Shown here piece after piece: positions 26,075 through 36,053 of a DNA stretch of 64,000 bases. The stretch is from Alistipes_A hominis (GTDB lineage Bacteria > Bacteroidota > Bacteroidia > Bacteroidales > Rikenellaceae). The number at the start of each line of letters is the position of its first letter. The stretch's first letter is position 1. The notes under the pieces were generated by a model, which was not told where the DNA came from, did no database searches, and worked only from the letters and a program-made list of their open reading frames with translations. Position numbers and translations under genes: made by a program. The DNA lies in contig NZ_JACOOK010000004.1 of the NCBI RefSeq assembly GCF_014288115.1, forward strand, positions 218,485-282,484, given 5' to 3'.

Positions 26075-28711
26075 ATGACAGGATATCGGATAAATACGGT
26101 TTGCGCCGGGGCGGCGCTGACGGTGTTTTTGTTGTCCGGCTGCGCGCAGCGTCGGGCGGAAATCGCGGATATGCGGTGCGAATACATGAGTTCCCCGATC
26201 GGAATCGGCGCGAATACCCCGCCGCGGTTTACATGGAATTATACGGGCGACGACGATTTCGTGCAGCAGCGCTGCCGCGTGCGCGTCGCTTCGACGAAAG
26301 CGGCGCTGGCCGATTCGTTGGCCGACGGCGACGTATGGTCTTCTCCGGAGATCGTTTCGGTGAACGGTTTCGCGCAGTACGACGCGCCGCAGCCGCTGGA
26401 GCCCCGTACCCGTTATTATTGGAATGCAGTGGCCTGGGGCGATGACGGACGGATCGTCGTGTCGCCGGTCGACAGCTTCGAAACGGCGCAGGCCGACCTG
26501 TCGGGCTGGACGGCCCGCTGGATTACCGACGGACACGACAAGCGCTTCGCTGCGGCGCCGATGCTGCGCAAATCGTTCGACGTAACCGGAGAGGTACGCG
26601 ACGCGCGTCTTTACATGAGCGCAGCGGCTTACGGGAAGATGCGGTTGAACGGCAAGCCGGTTACGCCGAACCGCCTTGAGCCGGGTTATACGCATTACGA
26701 CAAACGGAACCTGTACGGTACCTATGACGTGACCGGGTTGCTCGTTCCGGGCGAAAACGTGCTTTCGGCCGTTCTCGGCAACGGGTTTTATAACGAAGAC
26801 GCACCGGTCGCTACCTGGGATTTCGAAAACGCGCGCTGGCGCGACCGGGCGCGGATGATCGGCGAGCTGCATATCGTTTATGCGGACGGTTCGCAACAGG
26901 TCGTCGCATCGGACGGCACGTGGAAAACGGCTACCGGGCCGTACGTGCAGAACAACATTTACAGCGGCGATACGTATGACGCCCGGTTGGAGATTCCGGG
27001 TTGGGACGAACCCGGTTTCGACGATGCGGCGTGGAGCGCGGCCGTCGAGATAGAGGCTCCGTCACCGCTGCTGGTGGCGCAGACCGCCCCGGCGATCCGT
27101 GCGACGCGCGAGATCCGTCCGGTTGCGGTAAAATCGTTCGGCGATACGGTGTATGTTTTCGATTTCGGCGAAAACATGGCCGGAGTATGCCGTTTGTCGG
27201 TGCAGGGAGAGAAGGGTACGAAGATCACGATGCAGCACGGCGAATTGCAGAAAGCGAACGGCCGCGTCGAAATGGGGAATATCGACATCTATTACAAACC
27301 GTTGCCGGGTCTCGCTTTCCAGACCGATACCTATACGCTGAAGGGCGAAGGCGTCGAGACGTTTACGCCGGATTTTACGTATCACGGTTTCCAGTATGTC
27401 GAGGTCAAATCCGACCGTCCCGTGAAGTTGAACGAAGAGAGTCTGACGGCCTTGTTCGTGCATACGGCTGTCGAGCCGGTCGGCACTTTTAGTTGCTCGA
27501 ACGAATTGATGAACAAAATCTGGAAGGCCACCAACCAATCTTACCTGTCGAATCTGCACAGCATCCCGACCGACTGCCCGCAGCGCGAAAAGAACGGTTG
27601 GACGGCCGATGCGCACATTTCGATCGACCTGGCGCTGCTGAACTTCGACGGCATTCGTTTCTATGAAAAATGGCTCGACGACTTCGTCGACAACCAGCGC
27701 GAGGACGGAAGCATCTCGGGGATTATCCCGAGTTCGGGATGGGGTTACGCCGACTGGATCGGCCCCGTATGGGATGCGGCTATGTTCATTATTCCGAATG
27801 CGTTGTACGACTATTACGGCGACAAGCGGGCGATCGAGAAAATGTACCCGGTGTGCGAAAAATACCTGGGTTACTTGCAGGCGCGCGAAGACCAGGACGG
27901 TACGGTGACTTACGGAATCGGCGATTGGGTGCCCTACAAGACCCAGACCCCGACGGATTACACGACCACCTGTTTCTATTACCTCGACCAGGCGTTGATG
28001 ACGCGTTTTGCGGAACTGACCGGTCGCGACGGAGCAGCCTATGCCAAAAAAGCGGAAAATCTTAAGGAATTGATCAATAAGAAATATTTCAACGCCGACA
28101 GCGCGACCTATGCCAACGGTTCGCAGGCCGCCCTTGCGACGGCGCTGGCGCTCGGGCTCGTGCCGCAGCAGTACGAACAGCGAGTGGCCGACCGGCTCGC
28201 ACAGTCGGTCGAAGCGTCGAACGGACACCTCGATTTCGGGATGCTCGGCAGCAAGTTCGCGCTGCGGATGTTGACCAAATACGGATATGCCGACCTCGCG
28301 TACCGGATGGCGGCGCAGGAAGACTGCCCGTCGTGGGGCGGGTGGATCAACCGCGGGTTCACGACGCTGGCCGAAACGTGGCAGCTTTCCGAAGAGTTCC
28401 GCGACGCGTCGATCAATCACGTGTTCCTGGGCGATGTCAGCGCCTGGATGTATAACGACTTGGCCGGGATCAATTTCGATCCGCAGCAGCCCGGTTTCCG
28501 TCACATTCTTTTCCGGCCCCATTTTGTCGAGGGACTCGACTGGGTGAAAGCCGAATACCGTTCGGTCAACGGCCCGATTCGTTCCGAGTGGAAGCGGGAC
28601 GGCGGAAAAGTGCGGCTGACCGTCGATGTTCCGGTCAATACGACCGGGACGGTAATCGTCGGGGACAAAGAGATTCCGGTTTCCGCCGGCGTGCATGAAT
28701 TCAAATTTTAA
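26075..28711 (+). CDS. Alpha-L-rhamnosidase GH78, lipoprotein
   Basis: Cell-envelope alpha-L-rhamnosidase of 878 aa. A lipoprotein signal peptide ends in LLSGC (Cys23), so the enzyme is lipid-anchored in the periplasm or on the surface. The order is N-terminal Ig-like domain (MSSPIGIGANTPPRFTWNY), beta-sandwich domains (MSAAAYGKMRLNGKPV), the (alpha/alpha)6 barrel with PTDCPQREKNGWTADAHI near residue 500, and the C-terminal beta domain (EGLDWVKAEYRSVNGPIRSE). I chose ATG 26075 because it gives a clean signal peptide; ATG 26048 would add nine residues. It is the first gene of an operon behind a LacI-type operator, and GH2 follows 27 bases later. Confidence 0.93.
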   Translation: MTGYRINTVCAGAALTVFLLSGCAQRRAEIADMRCEYMSSPIGIGANTPPRFTWNYTGDDDFVQQRCRVRVASTKAALADSLADGDVWSSPEIVSVNGFAQYDAPQPLEPRTRYYWNAVAWGDDGRIVVSPVDSFETAQADLSGWTARWITDGHDKRFAAAPMLRKSFDVTGEVRDARLYMSAAAYGKMRLNGKPVTPNRLEPGYTHYDKRNLYGTYDVTGLLVPGENVLSAVLGNGFYNEDAPVATWDFENARWRDRARMIGELHIVYADGSQQVVASDGTWKTATGPYVQNNIYSGDTYDARLEIPGWDEPGFDDAAWSAAVEIEAPSPLLVAQTAPAIRATREIRPVAVKSFGDTVYVFDFGENMAGVCRLSVQGEKGTKITMQHGELQKANGRVEMGNIDIYYKPLPGLAFQTDTYTLKGEGVETFTPDFTYHGFQYVEVKSDRPVKLNEESLTALFVHTAVEPVGTFSCSNELMNKIWKATNQSYLSNLHSIPTDCPQREKNGWTADAHISIDLALLNFDGIRFYEKWLDDFVDNQREDGSISGIIPSSGWGYADWIGPVWDAAMFIIPNALYDYYGDKRAIEKMYPVCEKYLGYLQAREDQDGTVTYGIGDWVPYKTQTPTDYTTTCFYYLDQALMTRFAELTGRDGAAYAKKAENLKELINKKYFNADSATYANGSQAALATALALGLVPQQYEQRVADRLAQSVEASNGHLDFGMLGSKFALRMLTKYGYADLAYRMAAQEDCPSWGGWINRGFTTLAETWQLSEEFRDASINHVFLGDVSAWMYNDLAGINFDPQQPGFRHILFRPHFVEGLDWVKAEYRSVNGPIRSEWKRDGGKVRLTVDVPVNTTGTVIVGDKEIPVSAGVHEFKF

Positions 28712-28738
28712 AAAACGATAAACTTAAAGAACGAAACG

Positions 28739-31162
28739 ATGAAAAAGAACCGAATACTCGGATTTTGTCTAAGTCAGTTGTTGTTGCTGGGGACGGTCGC
28801 GTCCGCATCGGGCGCGACTGCGCCGGCGGCTCCGGTTTCGCTGGACGGCGAGTGGGAACTCTCTTACTGGCCCCAACCCGAAAAAGCCGTGACCGATCCG
28901 GCGGCGCTTTCCGGGATCGAAGTGAAAACCATTCCTGCGAAGGTGCCCGGTAACGTCGAACTCGACCTGCTGGCCGCCGGCCTGATCGACGACCCGATGA
29001 TCGGAGCCAACGTGAACAAACTGCGCGCCTGGGAGGGGTATCAATGGTGCTATACGCGCCGGTTCGACGCTCCGAAACTGGAGCCCGGACAGCGCGCCGA
29101 ACTCTGGTTCGGCGGGATCGACTGCCTGGCCGACGTCTGGGTCAACGGCAAACATGCGGGCTCGTCGGCCGATATGCTGATCGAGCGCAGTTTCGACGTG
29201 ACCGATCTGATCGAACAGGGCGGCAGCAATACGGTACAGGTTATCATCCGTCCGGTTGTGCTCGGCGCGCAGGATCACCTGCTCGGCTCGTTCAGCATGG
29301 GTAATTTCGCGACCGAAGAATCGGTCTATATCCGCAAGGCGCCGCACATGTACGGCTGGGACATCATGCCCCGTCTGGTGAGCGCCGGACTGTGGCGCGG
29401 CGTCGAACTGCGCACGCTCAATCCCGCGCGTTTCACCGACGTCAATTGGGTGACGACGCACGTCGATACGGCTTCGCGCAACGTGAGTTTGTTCGTCGAT
29501 TTCCAGACGAGACTGCCTTTCGATCAATACGACAAGGCGAAAGTCCGTTTTACGTTGACGCGTGACGGCAAGGAAGCCTACCGGGGCGAGCAAGTGCTGT
29601 TCGCGCATGCCGGACGGATCGTCGTGAACCTCGAAAAGGCCGACCTGTGGTGGCCGCGGGGGTACGGAGAACCGGCCCTGTACGAAGCCAAAGGCGAATT
29701 GATCGGCGCCGACGGACAGGTGCTCGATACGGATGTCAAGCGGATCGGCCTGCGTATCGTGCAACTCGATCTTTCAGATATTCATTTGCCCGACGAGCGC
29801 GGAAAATTCTGTTTTATCGTCAACGGCGAGAAAATTTTCGTACGCGGCACGAACTGGGTTCCCCTCGACGCGCTGCACAGTCGCGACGCGGCGCAGTACG
29901 AGAGCGCGATGAAATTGGTGACCGACGCCAATTGTAACATGGTGCGTTGCTGGGGCGGGAACGTTTACGAGGATACCCGCTTCTTCGACCTGTGCGACGA
30001 GAACGGCATTCTGGTTTGGCAGGATTTCGCGATGGGATGCTCGTTCTATCCGCAGCGCGCCGATTTCCTGGATCAGCTTCGCGAGGAGGTCACCTCGGTC
30101 GTGTTGAAACTGCGTAACCATCCGTCTCTCGCATTGTGGGCCGGTAACAACGAGGACGATGCGAATCTGTTCTGGAGCCGCTTGCAGCCGTTCCATCTCG
30201 ATCCGAACCGCGACCAGGTTTCGCGCCATGTGATTCCCGAAGTCCTTTATGAGTTCGATCCGACGCGCCCTTACCTGCCCAGCTCGCCCTATTACAGCGA
30301 AGCCGTGTGGGAGAAGGGGAGCCTCGAACAATACCTGCCCGAAAACCACTTGTGGGGACCGCGGGGATATTACAAAGACAAGTTCTACACGACGGCTCCC
30401 TGCACGTTCGTCAGCGAGATCGGCTATCACGGCTGTCCGAACCGCAGCAGCATCGAGAAGATGATGACCAAACAGGGCGTCTATCCGTGGACCGAAGGCC
30501 GTAAATGGAACGACGAATGGATCACCAAGTCGACCCGCCGCTACGAGGCGTGGGGGCCGACGATGGATCGCAACAATCTGATGCTGAATCAGGTGAACAT
30601 TCTGTTCGGGTCGGTTCCGGACGATTTGGACGATTTCGTTTTCGCATCGCAGTCGGTACAGGCCGAGGCGATGAAGTATTTCGTCGAGATGTGGCGCAGT
30701 CGTAAGTTCGAACGTACGGGCATTATCTGGTGGAATGTGCGCGACGGCTGGCCGATCATTTCGGACGCCGTGGTCGACTATTACGGTTCGAAAAAGTTGG
30801 CTTACTATTTCCTGCAGAACGTGCAGAAAAACGTCTGCCTGCTGATCAACGATCCGGTCGACGGGGCCTATCCGCTGGTTGCGGTGAACGATACGCGCCT
30901 TCCGGCCGAAGGGACGGTGACGGTTACCGACGTGGCGACCGGCAAGGAAGTGTTCAAGGGCAGCTACAATGTCGGCCCCAACGGGCGGCAGTGCGTTTCG
31001 AACCTGCCCGTGATGAAGGGACAGGGAATGTTGCAGATCCGTTACGATGCGAACGGCGAAAGTTGCAGCAACCACTTCCTGTACGGCGAACCGCCCTACA
31101 AGCTGAAAGAGTACAAGGGATGGCTCGACAAGACGAAAATGTATACGAACAAAGATAAATAG
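28739..31162 (+). CDS. Secreted GH2 glycosidase, beta-mannosidase-like
   Basis: Exported 807-aa glycoside hydrolase with a signal peptide (MKKNRILGFCLSQLLLLG, cleavage near ASA-SGA). Jelly-roll domain about residues 35-215, Ig-like domain 220-340, then a TIM barrel from VNGEKIFVRGTNWVPLDALH. The acid/base is Glu472 in LWAGNNEDD and the nucleophile probably Glu560 in FVSEIGYHGCPN. Both contexts resemble beta-mannosidases more than beta-galactosidases, although exo-beta-glucosaminidase activity is possible. It is the second gene of the LacI-controlled operon; the ROK kinase follows after 12 bases. Confidence 0.85.
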   Translation: MKKNRILGFCLSQLLLLGTVASASGATAPAAPVSLDGEWELSYWPQPEKAVTDPAALSGIEVKTIPAKVPGNVELDLLAAGLIDDPMIGANVNKLRAWEGYQWCYTRRFDAPKLEPGQRAELWFGGIDCLADVWVNGKHAGSSADMLIERSFDVTDLIEQGGSNTVQVIIRPVVLGAQDHLLGSFSMGNFATEESVYIRKAPHMYGWDIMPRLVSAGLWRGVELRTLNPARFTDVNWVTTHVDTASRNVSLFVDFQTRLPFDQYDKAKVRFTLTRDGKEAYRGEQVLFAHAGRIVVNLEKADLWWPRGYGEPALYEAKGELIGADGQVLDTDVKRIGLRIVQLDLSDIHLPDERGKFCFIVNGEKIFVRGTNWVPLDALHSRDAAQYESAMKLVTDANCNMVRCWGGNVYEDTRFFDLCDENGILVWQDFAMGCSFYPQRADFLDQLREEVTSVVLKLRNHPSLALWAGNNEDDANLFWSRLQPFHLDPNRDQVSRHVIPEVLYEFDPTRPYLPSSPYYSEAVWEKGSLEQYLPENHLWGPRGYYKDKFYTTAPCTFVSEIGYHGCPNRSSIEKMMTKQGVYPWTEGRKWNDEWITKSTRRYEAWGPTMDRNNLMLNQVNILFGSVPDDLDDFVFASQSVQAEAMKYFVEMWRSRKFERTGIIWWNVRDGWPIISDAVVDYYGSKKLAYYFLQNVQKNVCLLINDPVDGAYPLVAVNDTRLPAEGTVTVTDVATGKEVFKGSYNVGPNGRQCVSNLPVMKGQGMLQIRYDANGESCSNHFLYGEPPYKLKEYKGWLDKTKMYTNKDK

Positions 31163-31174
31163 CGGTCGGTTGAC

Positions 31175-32146
31175 ATGAAAACGAATATCATCGGAGTGGA
31201 TGTCGGGGGAACCAAATGTGCGGTGACCTACGGGCAAAAGGAAGGTTTCGAGCTGCATATCCGGGAGAAGATCCGGTTTGCGACGACCGATGTCGACGAG
31301 ACGATCGCCAACATCGTCCGCGCAGTGGACGATGTGATGCGAAAGAACGGATTGACGGCCGGCAATACGGCCGCGATAGGAGTCAGTTGCGGCGGTCCGC
31401 TCGACAGCCGTACCGGCGTAGTGATGTCGCCGCCGAATTTGCCTGGCTGGGACAACATCCCGATCGTCAAGTTGTTGGGCGATCGTTTCGGTATCCGCAC
31501 GGGGATTCATAACGATGCGAACGCCTGCGCGTTGGCCGAATGGAAATTCGGGGCCGGCATCGGTGCGCGGAACATGGCTTTTCTGACTTTCGGCACGGGG
31601 CTCGGCGCAGGGTTGATCCTCGACGGGAAGCTCTATGCCGGAACGAACGACAACGCCGGCGAGCTGGGGCATATCCGTCTGTCGGATTTCGGCCCGGTCG
31701 GCTACGGTAAGTGCGGTTCGTTCGAAGGATTCGCCAGCGGCGGCGGGATCGCGCAGCTCGCGCGGTTCAAAGTGAGCGAGAAGCATCAGATGGGCCAACG
31801 GGTAAGCTGGTGCGCGCCCGGACAACTGGATGAGATTACGGCTCGGGACGTGGCTGATGCGGCCGCTGCCGGCGACGAGCTGGCTCTTGAGATCTACCGG
31901 ATTTCGGCTACGTACCTCGGCCGCGGGCTTGCGATCGTAATCGACCTGATCAATCCGGAGGTGATCGTTATCGGGGGCATTTATACGCGCAACCGGGAGA
32001 TGATGGAGCCTTTCGTGCTGCGGGAGATCGAGCGCGAGGCGCTGTCGCACGCCCGGCGGGTTTGTTCGATCCGTCCGGCTGCGCTCGGCGAACAGATCGG
32101 TGATTATGCGGCGCTTTCGGTAGCCGCGGATTTAATAAAGGAATAA
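31175..32146 (+). CDS. ROK family sugar kinase-like protein
   Basis: Cytoplasmic protein of 323 aa. The N-terminal phosphate-binding loop IIGVDVGGTKCAVTYGQ and the second ATP motif FLTFGTGLGAGLILDG are intact, as is the ROK signature region AGELGHIRL. The Asn-Asp pair in HNDANACALAEW is the expected catalytic site of sugar kinases. The usual zinc-binding stretch (about C.CG..GC.E) is reduced here to GYGKCGSFEGFASG with a single Cys. No helix-turn-helix precedes the kinase fold, so it is an enzyme rather than a NagC-type repressor. It is cotranscribed with GH2 upstream and gmhA (2 bases) downstream. The substrate is unknown. Confidence 0.88.
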   Translation: MKTNIIGVDVGGTKCAVTYGQKEGFELHIREKIRFATTDVDETIANIVRAVDDVMRKNGLTAGNTAAIGVSCGGPLDSRTGVVMSPPNLPGWDNIPIVKLLGDRFGIRTGIHNDANACALAEWKFGAGIGARNMAFLTFGTGLGAGLILDGKLYAGTNDNAGELGHIRLSDFGPVGYGKCGSFEGFASGGGIAQLARFKVSEKHQMGQRVSWCAPGQLDEITARDVADAAAAGDELALEIYRISATYLGRGLAIVIDLINPEVIVIGGIYTRNREMMEPFVLREIEREALSHARRVCSIRPAALGEQIGDYAALSVAADLIKE

Positions 32147-32148
32147 TT

Positions 32149-32739
32149 ATGGGAATCATAGAAAACAGTTTGCATCAGGCGGAGACGGCGTTGCACGAGT
32201 TCATTTCGGACCCGCAGACACCCGTGCTGATGGAAAAGGCGGTCGCAATTTTTAAACAGGCGCTCGATAAAGGGTGTAAAATCATCAGTTGCGGCAACGG
32301 CGGCTCGCTGTGCGATGCCGCGCATTTTGCCGAAGAGCTGACCGGGCGTTTCCGAGGCGACCGCCGTCCGTTGCCGGCCATGGCGATCAACGACGCGGCT
32401 TACATGACCTGCGTGGGCAACGATTTCAGTTTCGACCAGATTTTTGCGCGTTGGGTCGAGGCGTTCGGACGCGAAGGCGACGTGCTGCTGGCAATCAGTA
32501 CCAGCGGCAATTCGGGCAATGTGGTGATGGCGATCGAGAAGGCCAAAGCCTGCGGTATGAAGGTCGTTGCGCTGACCGCCAAAGGGGGGAACAAGCTCTC
32601 CGAGTTGGCCGACGTCGCGATCTGCGCTCCGCGCACCCCGCACTCCGACCGCATCCAAGAGATCCATATCAAAGTGATTCACATTCTGATCGAAGCGCTC
32701 GAAGACGCGATCTTTTACGCTTCGGATGCGAAGCGATAA
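32149..32739 (+). CDS. gmhA: SIS-domain phosphosugar isomerase, GmhA-like
   Basis: Cytoplasmic SIS-fold protein of 196 aa that matches sedoheptulose-7-phosphate isomerase. Visible motifs are SCGNGGSLCDAAHFAEELTG (substrate loop), AISTSGNSGNVVMAI (phosphate-binding loop) and SDRIQEIHIKVIHILIEALE (C-terminal helix with the conserved Gln, Glu and His). GmhA normally starts ADP-heptose synthesis for LPS. Here it is located in a glycosidase operon, 2 bases after the ROK kinase, with no gmhB or hldE nearby. It may therefore isomerise a sugar phosphate made by the kinase. The family call is firm; the role is inferred. Confidence 0.85.
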   Translation: MGIIENSLHQAETALHEFISDPQTPVLMEKAVAIFKQALDKGCKIISCGNGGSLCDAAHFAEELTGRFRGDRRPLPAMAINDAAYMTCVGNDFSFDQIFARWVEAFGREGDVLLAISTSGNSGNVVMAIEKAKACGMKVVALTAKGGNKLSELADVAICAPRTPHSDRIQEIHIKVIHILIEALEDAIFYASDAKR

Positions 32740-32776
32740 ACCGGCGACGGGCCGGATAACCTAAAACCAAAAACAA

Positions 32777-33934
32777 ATGAATTCGAAAACTTCGTTGCTG
32801 AAAATATTGCCCGTGATGTTCGGATTTTTCATCATGGGTTTCGTCGACATCGTCGGCATTGCGACCAGTTATGTCAAGAGCGACTTCGCGGGCCTGAGCG
32901 ACTCGGTGGTGAATATGATCTCGTTGTCGTGTTTCCTGTGGTTCCTGGTGCTGTCGATCCCGACGGGGATGCTGATGAACCGCATCGGGCGCAAAAACAC
33001 CGTGCTGCTGAGTTTCGCCGTCCATGTACTGGCGATGTGTATGCCGCTGATCGCTTACGATTTCGCGTCGGTGTTGATTGCCTTCGGGCTGATCGGAATC
33101 GGAAATACGCTGTTGCAGGTGTCGATGAATCCGCTGGTGATGGAAGTCGTTACCAAAGACAAGCTGACCGGAACGCTGACCTTCGGGCAGTTCGTCAAGG
33201 CCGTCAGCTCGTTCGTCGGTCCGATCCTGGCCGCCTGGGCCGCGGGGACGTTCTTCGGGTGGAAGATGATCTTCCCGATCTATGCCGGCGCCTCGCTTGT
33301 GGCATTGCTGTGGCTGTGGTTGACGCCGATCCGGGACATCCGCGAGAAATCGACTAATATTTCGTTCCGGGCGACTTTCGACCTGCTGCGCGACAGCCGG
33401 ATCGTAGCTTATTTTATCGGTATCCTGGTGCTGGTCGGCGTGGATGTCGGCATGAACATGACGTTCCCGAAACTGCTGATGGAACGGTGCGGCCTGGAAC
33501 TGACCGACGCCGGTATGGGCAATAGCGTCTATTTCTTCGCCCGCACGGTCGGAGCTTTTCTCGGCGGTATCTTGCTGATGAAGTATTCCGAAAGCAAGTT
33601 CTTTACGTACAGCACCTACATCGCGCTGCTCGGACTCGTTCTGATGCTGCTGAGCGAGAACCTGTGGTTTATCCTCGGATGCGTTGCGGTGTTCGGCGTG
33701 GGCTATGCGAACCTGTTCTCGATCATTTTCTCGCTGTCGCTGAAACGGGTTCCCGAAAAAGCCAACGAAGTTTCGGCGTTGCTGATCGTCGGCGTGTCGG
33801 GCGGCGCGGTGTTGCCGCCGCTGCTCGGCGTGGTGACCGACCTGTTCGCCACGCAGCTGGCCGCCGTCATCATGCTGGCCGCCGCCTGGCTGTATATGGT
33901 CTGGCTGACCGGAAAAATCAAAACAAAAGCATAA
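32777..33934 (+). CDS. MFS sugar permease
   Basis: Inner-membrane transporter of 385 aa with about 12 hydrophobic segments. It begins SLLKILPVMFGFFIMGFVDI and has the MFS loop signature MNRIGRKNTVLL between helices 2 and 3. Helix patterns such as LIGIGNTLLQVSMNPLV resemble the FHS group of fucose/hexose-proton symporters. It lies between gmhA and the GH36 pair in the same operon and is the only importer in the locus, since no SusC/SusD or ABC genes are present. The substrate is probably a mono- or disaccharide released by the glycosidases. Confidence 0.85.
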   Translation: MNSKTSLLKILPVMFGFFIMGFVDIVGIATSYVKSDFAGLSDSVVNMISLSCFLWFLVLSIPTGMLMNRIGRKNTVLLSFAVHVLAMCMPLIAYDFASVLIAFGLIGIGNTLLQVSMNPLVMEVVTKDKLTGTLTFGQFVKAVSSFVGPILAAWAAGTFFGWKMIFPIYAGASLVALLWLWLTPIRDIREKSTNISFRATFDLLRDSRIVAYFIGILVLVGVDVGMNMTFPKLLMERCGLELTDAGMGNSVYFFARTVGAFLGGILLMKYSESKFFTYSTYIALLGLVLMLLSENLWFILGCVAVFGVGYANLFSIIFSLSLKRVPEKANEVSALLIVGVSGGAVLPPLLGVVTDLFATQLAAVIMLAAAWLYMVWLTGKIKTKA

Positions 33935-33955
33935 ATCCTGAAATCAAACGAACCG

Positions 33956-36025
33956 ATGAAACGAACTGCAATCCGTTACAGTTTTTTAATCATGCTCATC
34001 CTGCCGTTGTTCGCGCACGGTCAGGCTTCTATGAAAATGTCCGCCGGACAGGTCGATGCCGCCCGCTGGATCGAAACCCGCTTCGCGCGGGGAAAGGTTC
34101 CGCCGTTCTCATTCGTTTACGGCGACAAATCGTCTAAAAGTCTGCTCCCCGGCTGGAATTATTCGATGAAACGCCTGCCGGGCGACGATCCGGACGTAGT
34201 GAAATACCTTTATACTTATACCGAACGTCCGTCGGGGCTGAAGGTGGAGTGTTTTGTTACCGGCTTTCCTGCGTTCGATGCCGTCGAATGGGTGCTGCAC
34301 TTTACCAACACGGGCAAAAGCGATTCGCGGGTGCTCGAGCAAGTGAAAGTGGTCGATCTCGATATGCAGGCGCCGGCCGCCGGCGACTTCACGCTGTACT
34401 ATGCCGACGGAAATCACATTTCGAAAGAGGATTTCCATCCCCGGACGACCGTGCTGAGTACGACCGAGCCGTTTCGGATGGCGCCCGAAGGGGGGCGTTC
34501 GTCGCAGGGCGATTTCCTTCCGTTCTTCAACCTGACGGCTCCGTCGGGCAAAGAGGGCGTAGTGGTGGGGATCGGATGGACCGGTATGTGGTACGCCGAT
34601 CTGACCAAGACCGGCGACCGCGGCGCGACGCTCGTTTCAGGGATGAAAACCATGCGGTTGTACCTGCATCCCGACGAGTCGATCCGCACGCCGAGCATCA
34701 GCCTGATGTTTTGGAACGGCGACGACCGGATGGCCGGGCACAACCGTTTCCGTCGTTTCGTCCTCGCCCATCATACCCGTAAGGTGGGCGGGCAGATGCA
34801 GAAATATCCGCTGTGCAGCGGATTCAACTACCGCGATCCGGCTCCGTGCACCGAGTATTCGTGCCTGACGGCCGACTGGGCGATCGCGATGGTCAAACGT
34901 TATAAACAATTCGAACTCGTTCCGGAAGTATTCTGGCTCGACGCCGGATGGCATACCGGCGCCGCCGATTACAAAAACGGCAAGTCGTGGGCCAATACCA
35001 CCGGTAACTGGACGGTCGATACGACCCGTTTTCCGGACGGGCTGAAGCCCGTTGCGGACGCCGTGCATGAGACCGGAGCCAAATTTATGGTCTGGTTCGA
35101 ACCCGAGCGCGTGATCAAAGGGACGCAGTGGGCCGTCGAACACCCCGATTGGATGCTCGACTTGCCGTCGGAACCCGACGGAACCTACCTGCTGTTCGAC
35201 TTGGGGAATAAAGAGGCCCGCGAGTGGCTGTGCCGTTACATCGGCGACCTGATCGAGCAGAACGGCATCGATTACTACCGCCAGGACTTCAATATGGAAC
35301 CCGATAAATACTGGGCCGCACACGACGAGGCGGGGCGTACCGGTATGAAGGAGATTCGTCATGTCGAAGGACTTTACGCATTTTGGGATTACCTGCTGGA
35401 ACGGTTCCCTGGCCTGCTGATCGACAATTGCGCGAGCGGCGGTCGCCGGCTCGACCTGGAGACGACCTCGCGCAGCGCACCGCTGTGGCGCAGCGACTAT
35501 TACCACTACGACGATCCGGACGGCTACCAGGGACACACTTACGGACTGAATTTTTTCCTGCCGATCCACGGAACCGGGATCTTGCAGACCGACGAATATT
35601 CGTTCCGGTCGAGTATCAGCAGCGCGTTGATCTATAACTGGAAGATCACCGAGCCCGGCGTTTCGTTCCTCGATATGCAGGAGCGCGTGAAAGAGTATCA
35701 GGAAGTGCGCGACTATTATTACGAGGATTATTATCCGTTGACGGGCTGCGAAGACCTGACCCGCGACAACATCTGGCTGGCTTACCAGTTGAACCGCCCG
35801 TCGGACGGGACGGGGATTGTCGTGGCATTCCGCCGCGCCGCCAATCCGGACGGCAGCATTACGGTGAGATTGTCGGGACTGGATGCCGCGAAGCGTTATG
35901 ACGTGCGCAACCGCGATACCGGCGAGTCGGTCGTCAAGACCGGGGCGGAACTGGCGTCCGGTTTCGAGTTGACGCTCGCCGAGCCGAAAAGTTCGTTGCT
36001 GCTGCAATACAAACCCGCCGAATAG
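33956..36025 (+). CDS. Secreted GH36-type alpha-galactosidase-like enzyme (copy 1)
   Basis: Exported 689-aa protein with signal peptide (MKRTAIRYSFLIMLILPLFA, cleavage near HGQ). An N-terminal beta-supersandwich (about residues 40-290) is followed by a TIM barrel. The nucleophile is predicted as Asp444 in YYRQDFNMEP, and the acid/base as Asp514 in APLWRSDYY. The substrate-shaping motif VPEVFWLDAGWH and FMVWFEPERV also match the GH36/GH27 clan. A C-terminal beta domain ends SSLLLQYKPAE. The specificity (alpha-galactoside or alpha-N-acetylgalactosaminide) cannot be fixed from sequence alone. The next gene is a close paralog. Confidence 0.88.
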   Translation: MKRTAIRYSFLIMLILPLFAHGQASMKMSAGQVDAARWIETRFARGKVPPFSFVYGDKSSKSLLPGWNYSMKRLPGDDPDVVKYLYTYTERPSGLKVECFVTGFPAFDAVEWVLHFTNTGKSDSRVLEQVKVVDLDMQAPAAGDFTLYYADGNHISKEDFHPRTTVLSTTEPFRMAPEGGRSSQGDFLPFFNLTAPSGKEGVVVGIGWTGMWYADLTKTGDRGATLVSGMKTMRLYLHPDESIRTPSISLMFWNGDDRMAGHNRFRRFVLAHHTRKVGGQMQKYPLCSGFNYRDPAPCTEYSCLTADWAIAMVKRYKQFELVPEVFWLDAGWHTGAADYKNGKSWANTTGNWTVDTTRFPDGLKPVADAVHETGAKFMVWFEPERVIKGTQWAVEHPDWMLDLPSEPDGTYLLFDLGNKEAREWLCRYIGDLIEQNGIDYYRQDFNMEPDKYWAAHDEAGRTGMKEIRHVEGLYAFWDYLLERFPGLLIDNCASGGRRLDLETTSRSAPLWRSDYYHYDDPDGYQGHTYGLNFFLPIHGTGILQTDEYSFRSSISSALIYNWKITEPGVSFLDMQERVKEYQEVRDYYYEDYYPLTGCEDLTRDNIWLAYQLNRPSDGTGIVVAFRRAANPDGSITVRLSGLDAAKRYDVRNRDTGESVVKTGAELASGFELTLAEPKSSLLLQYKPAE

Positions 36026-36053
36026 TTTCCGCATTCATTAAAAATTAAAAACG

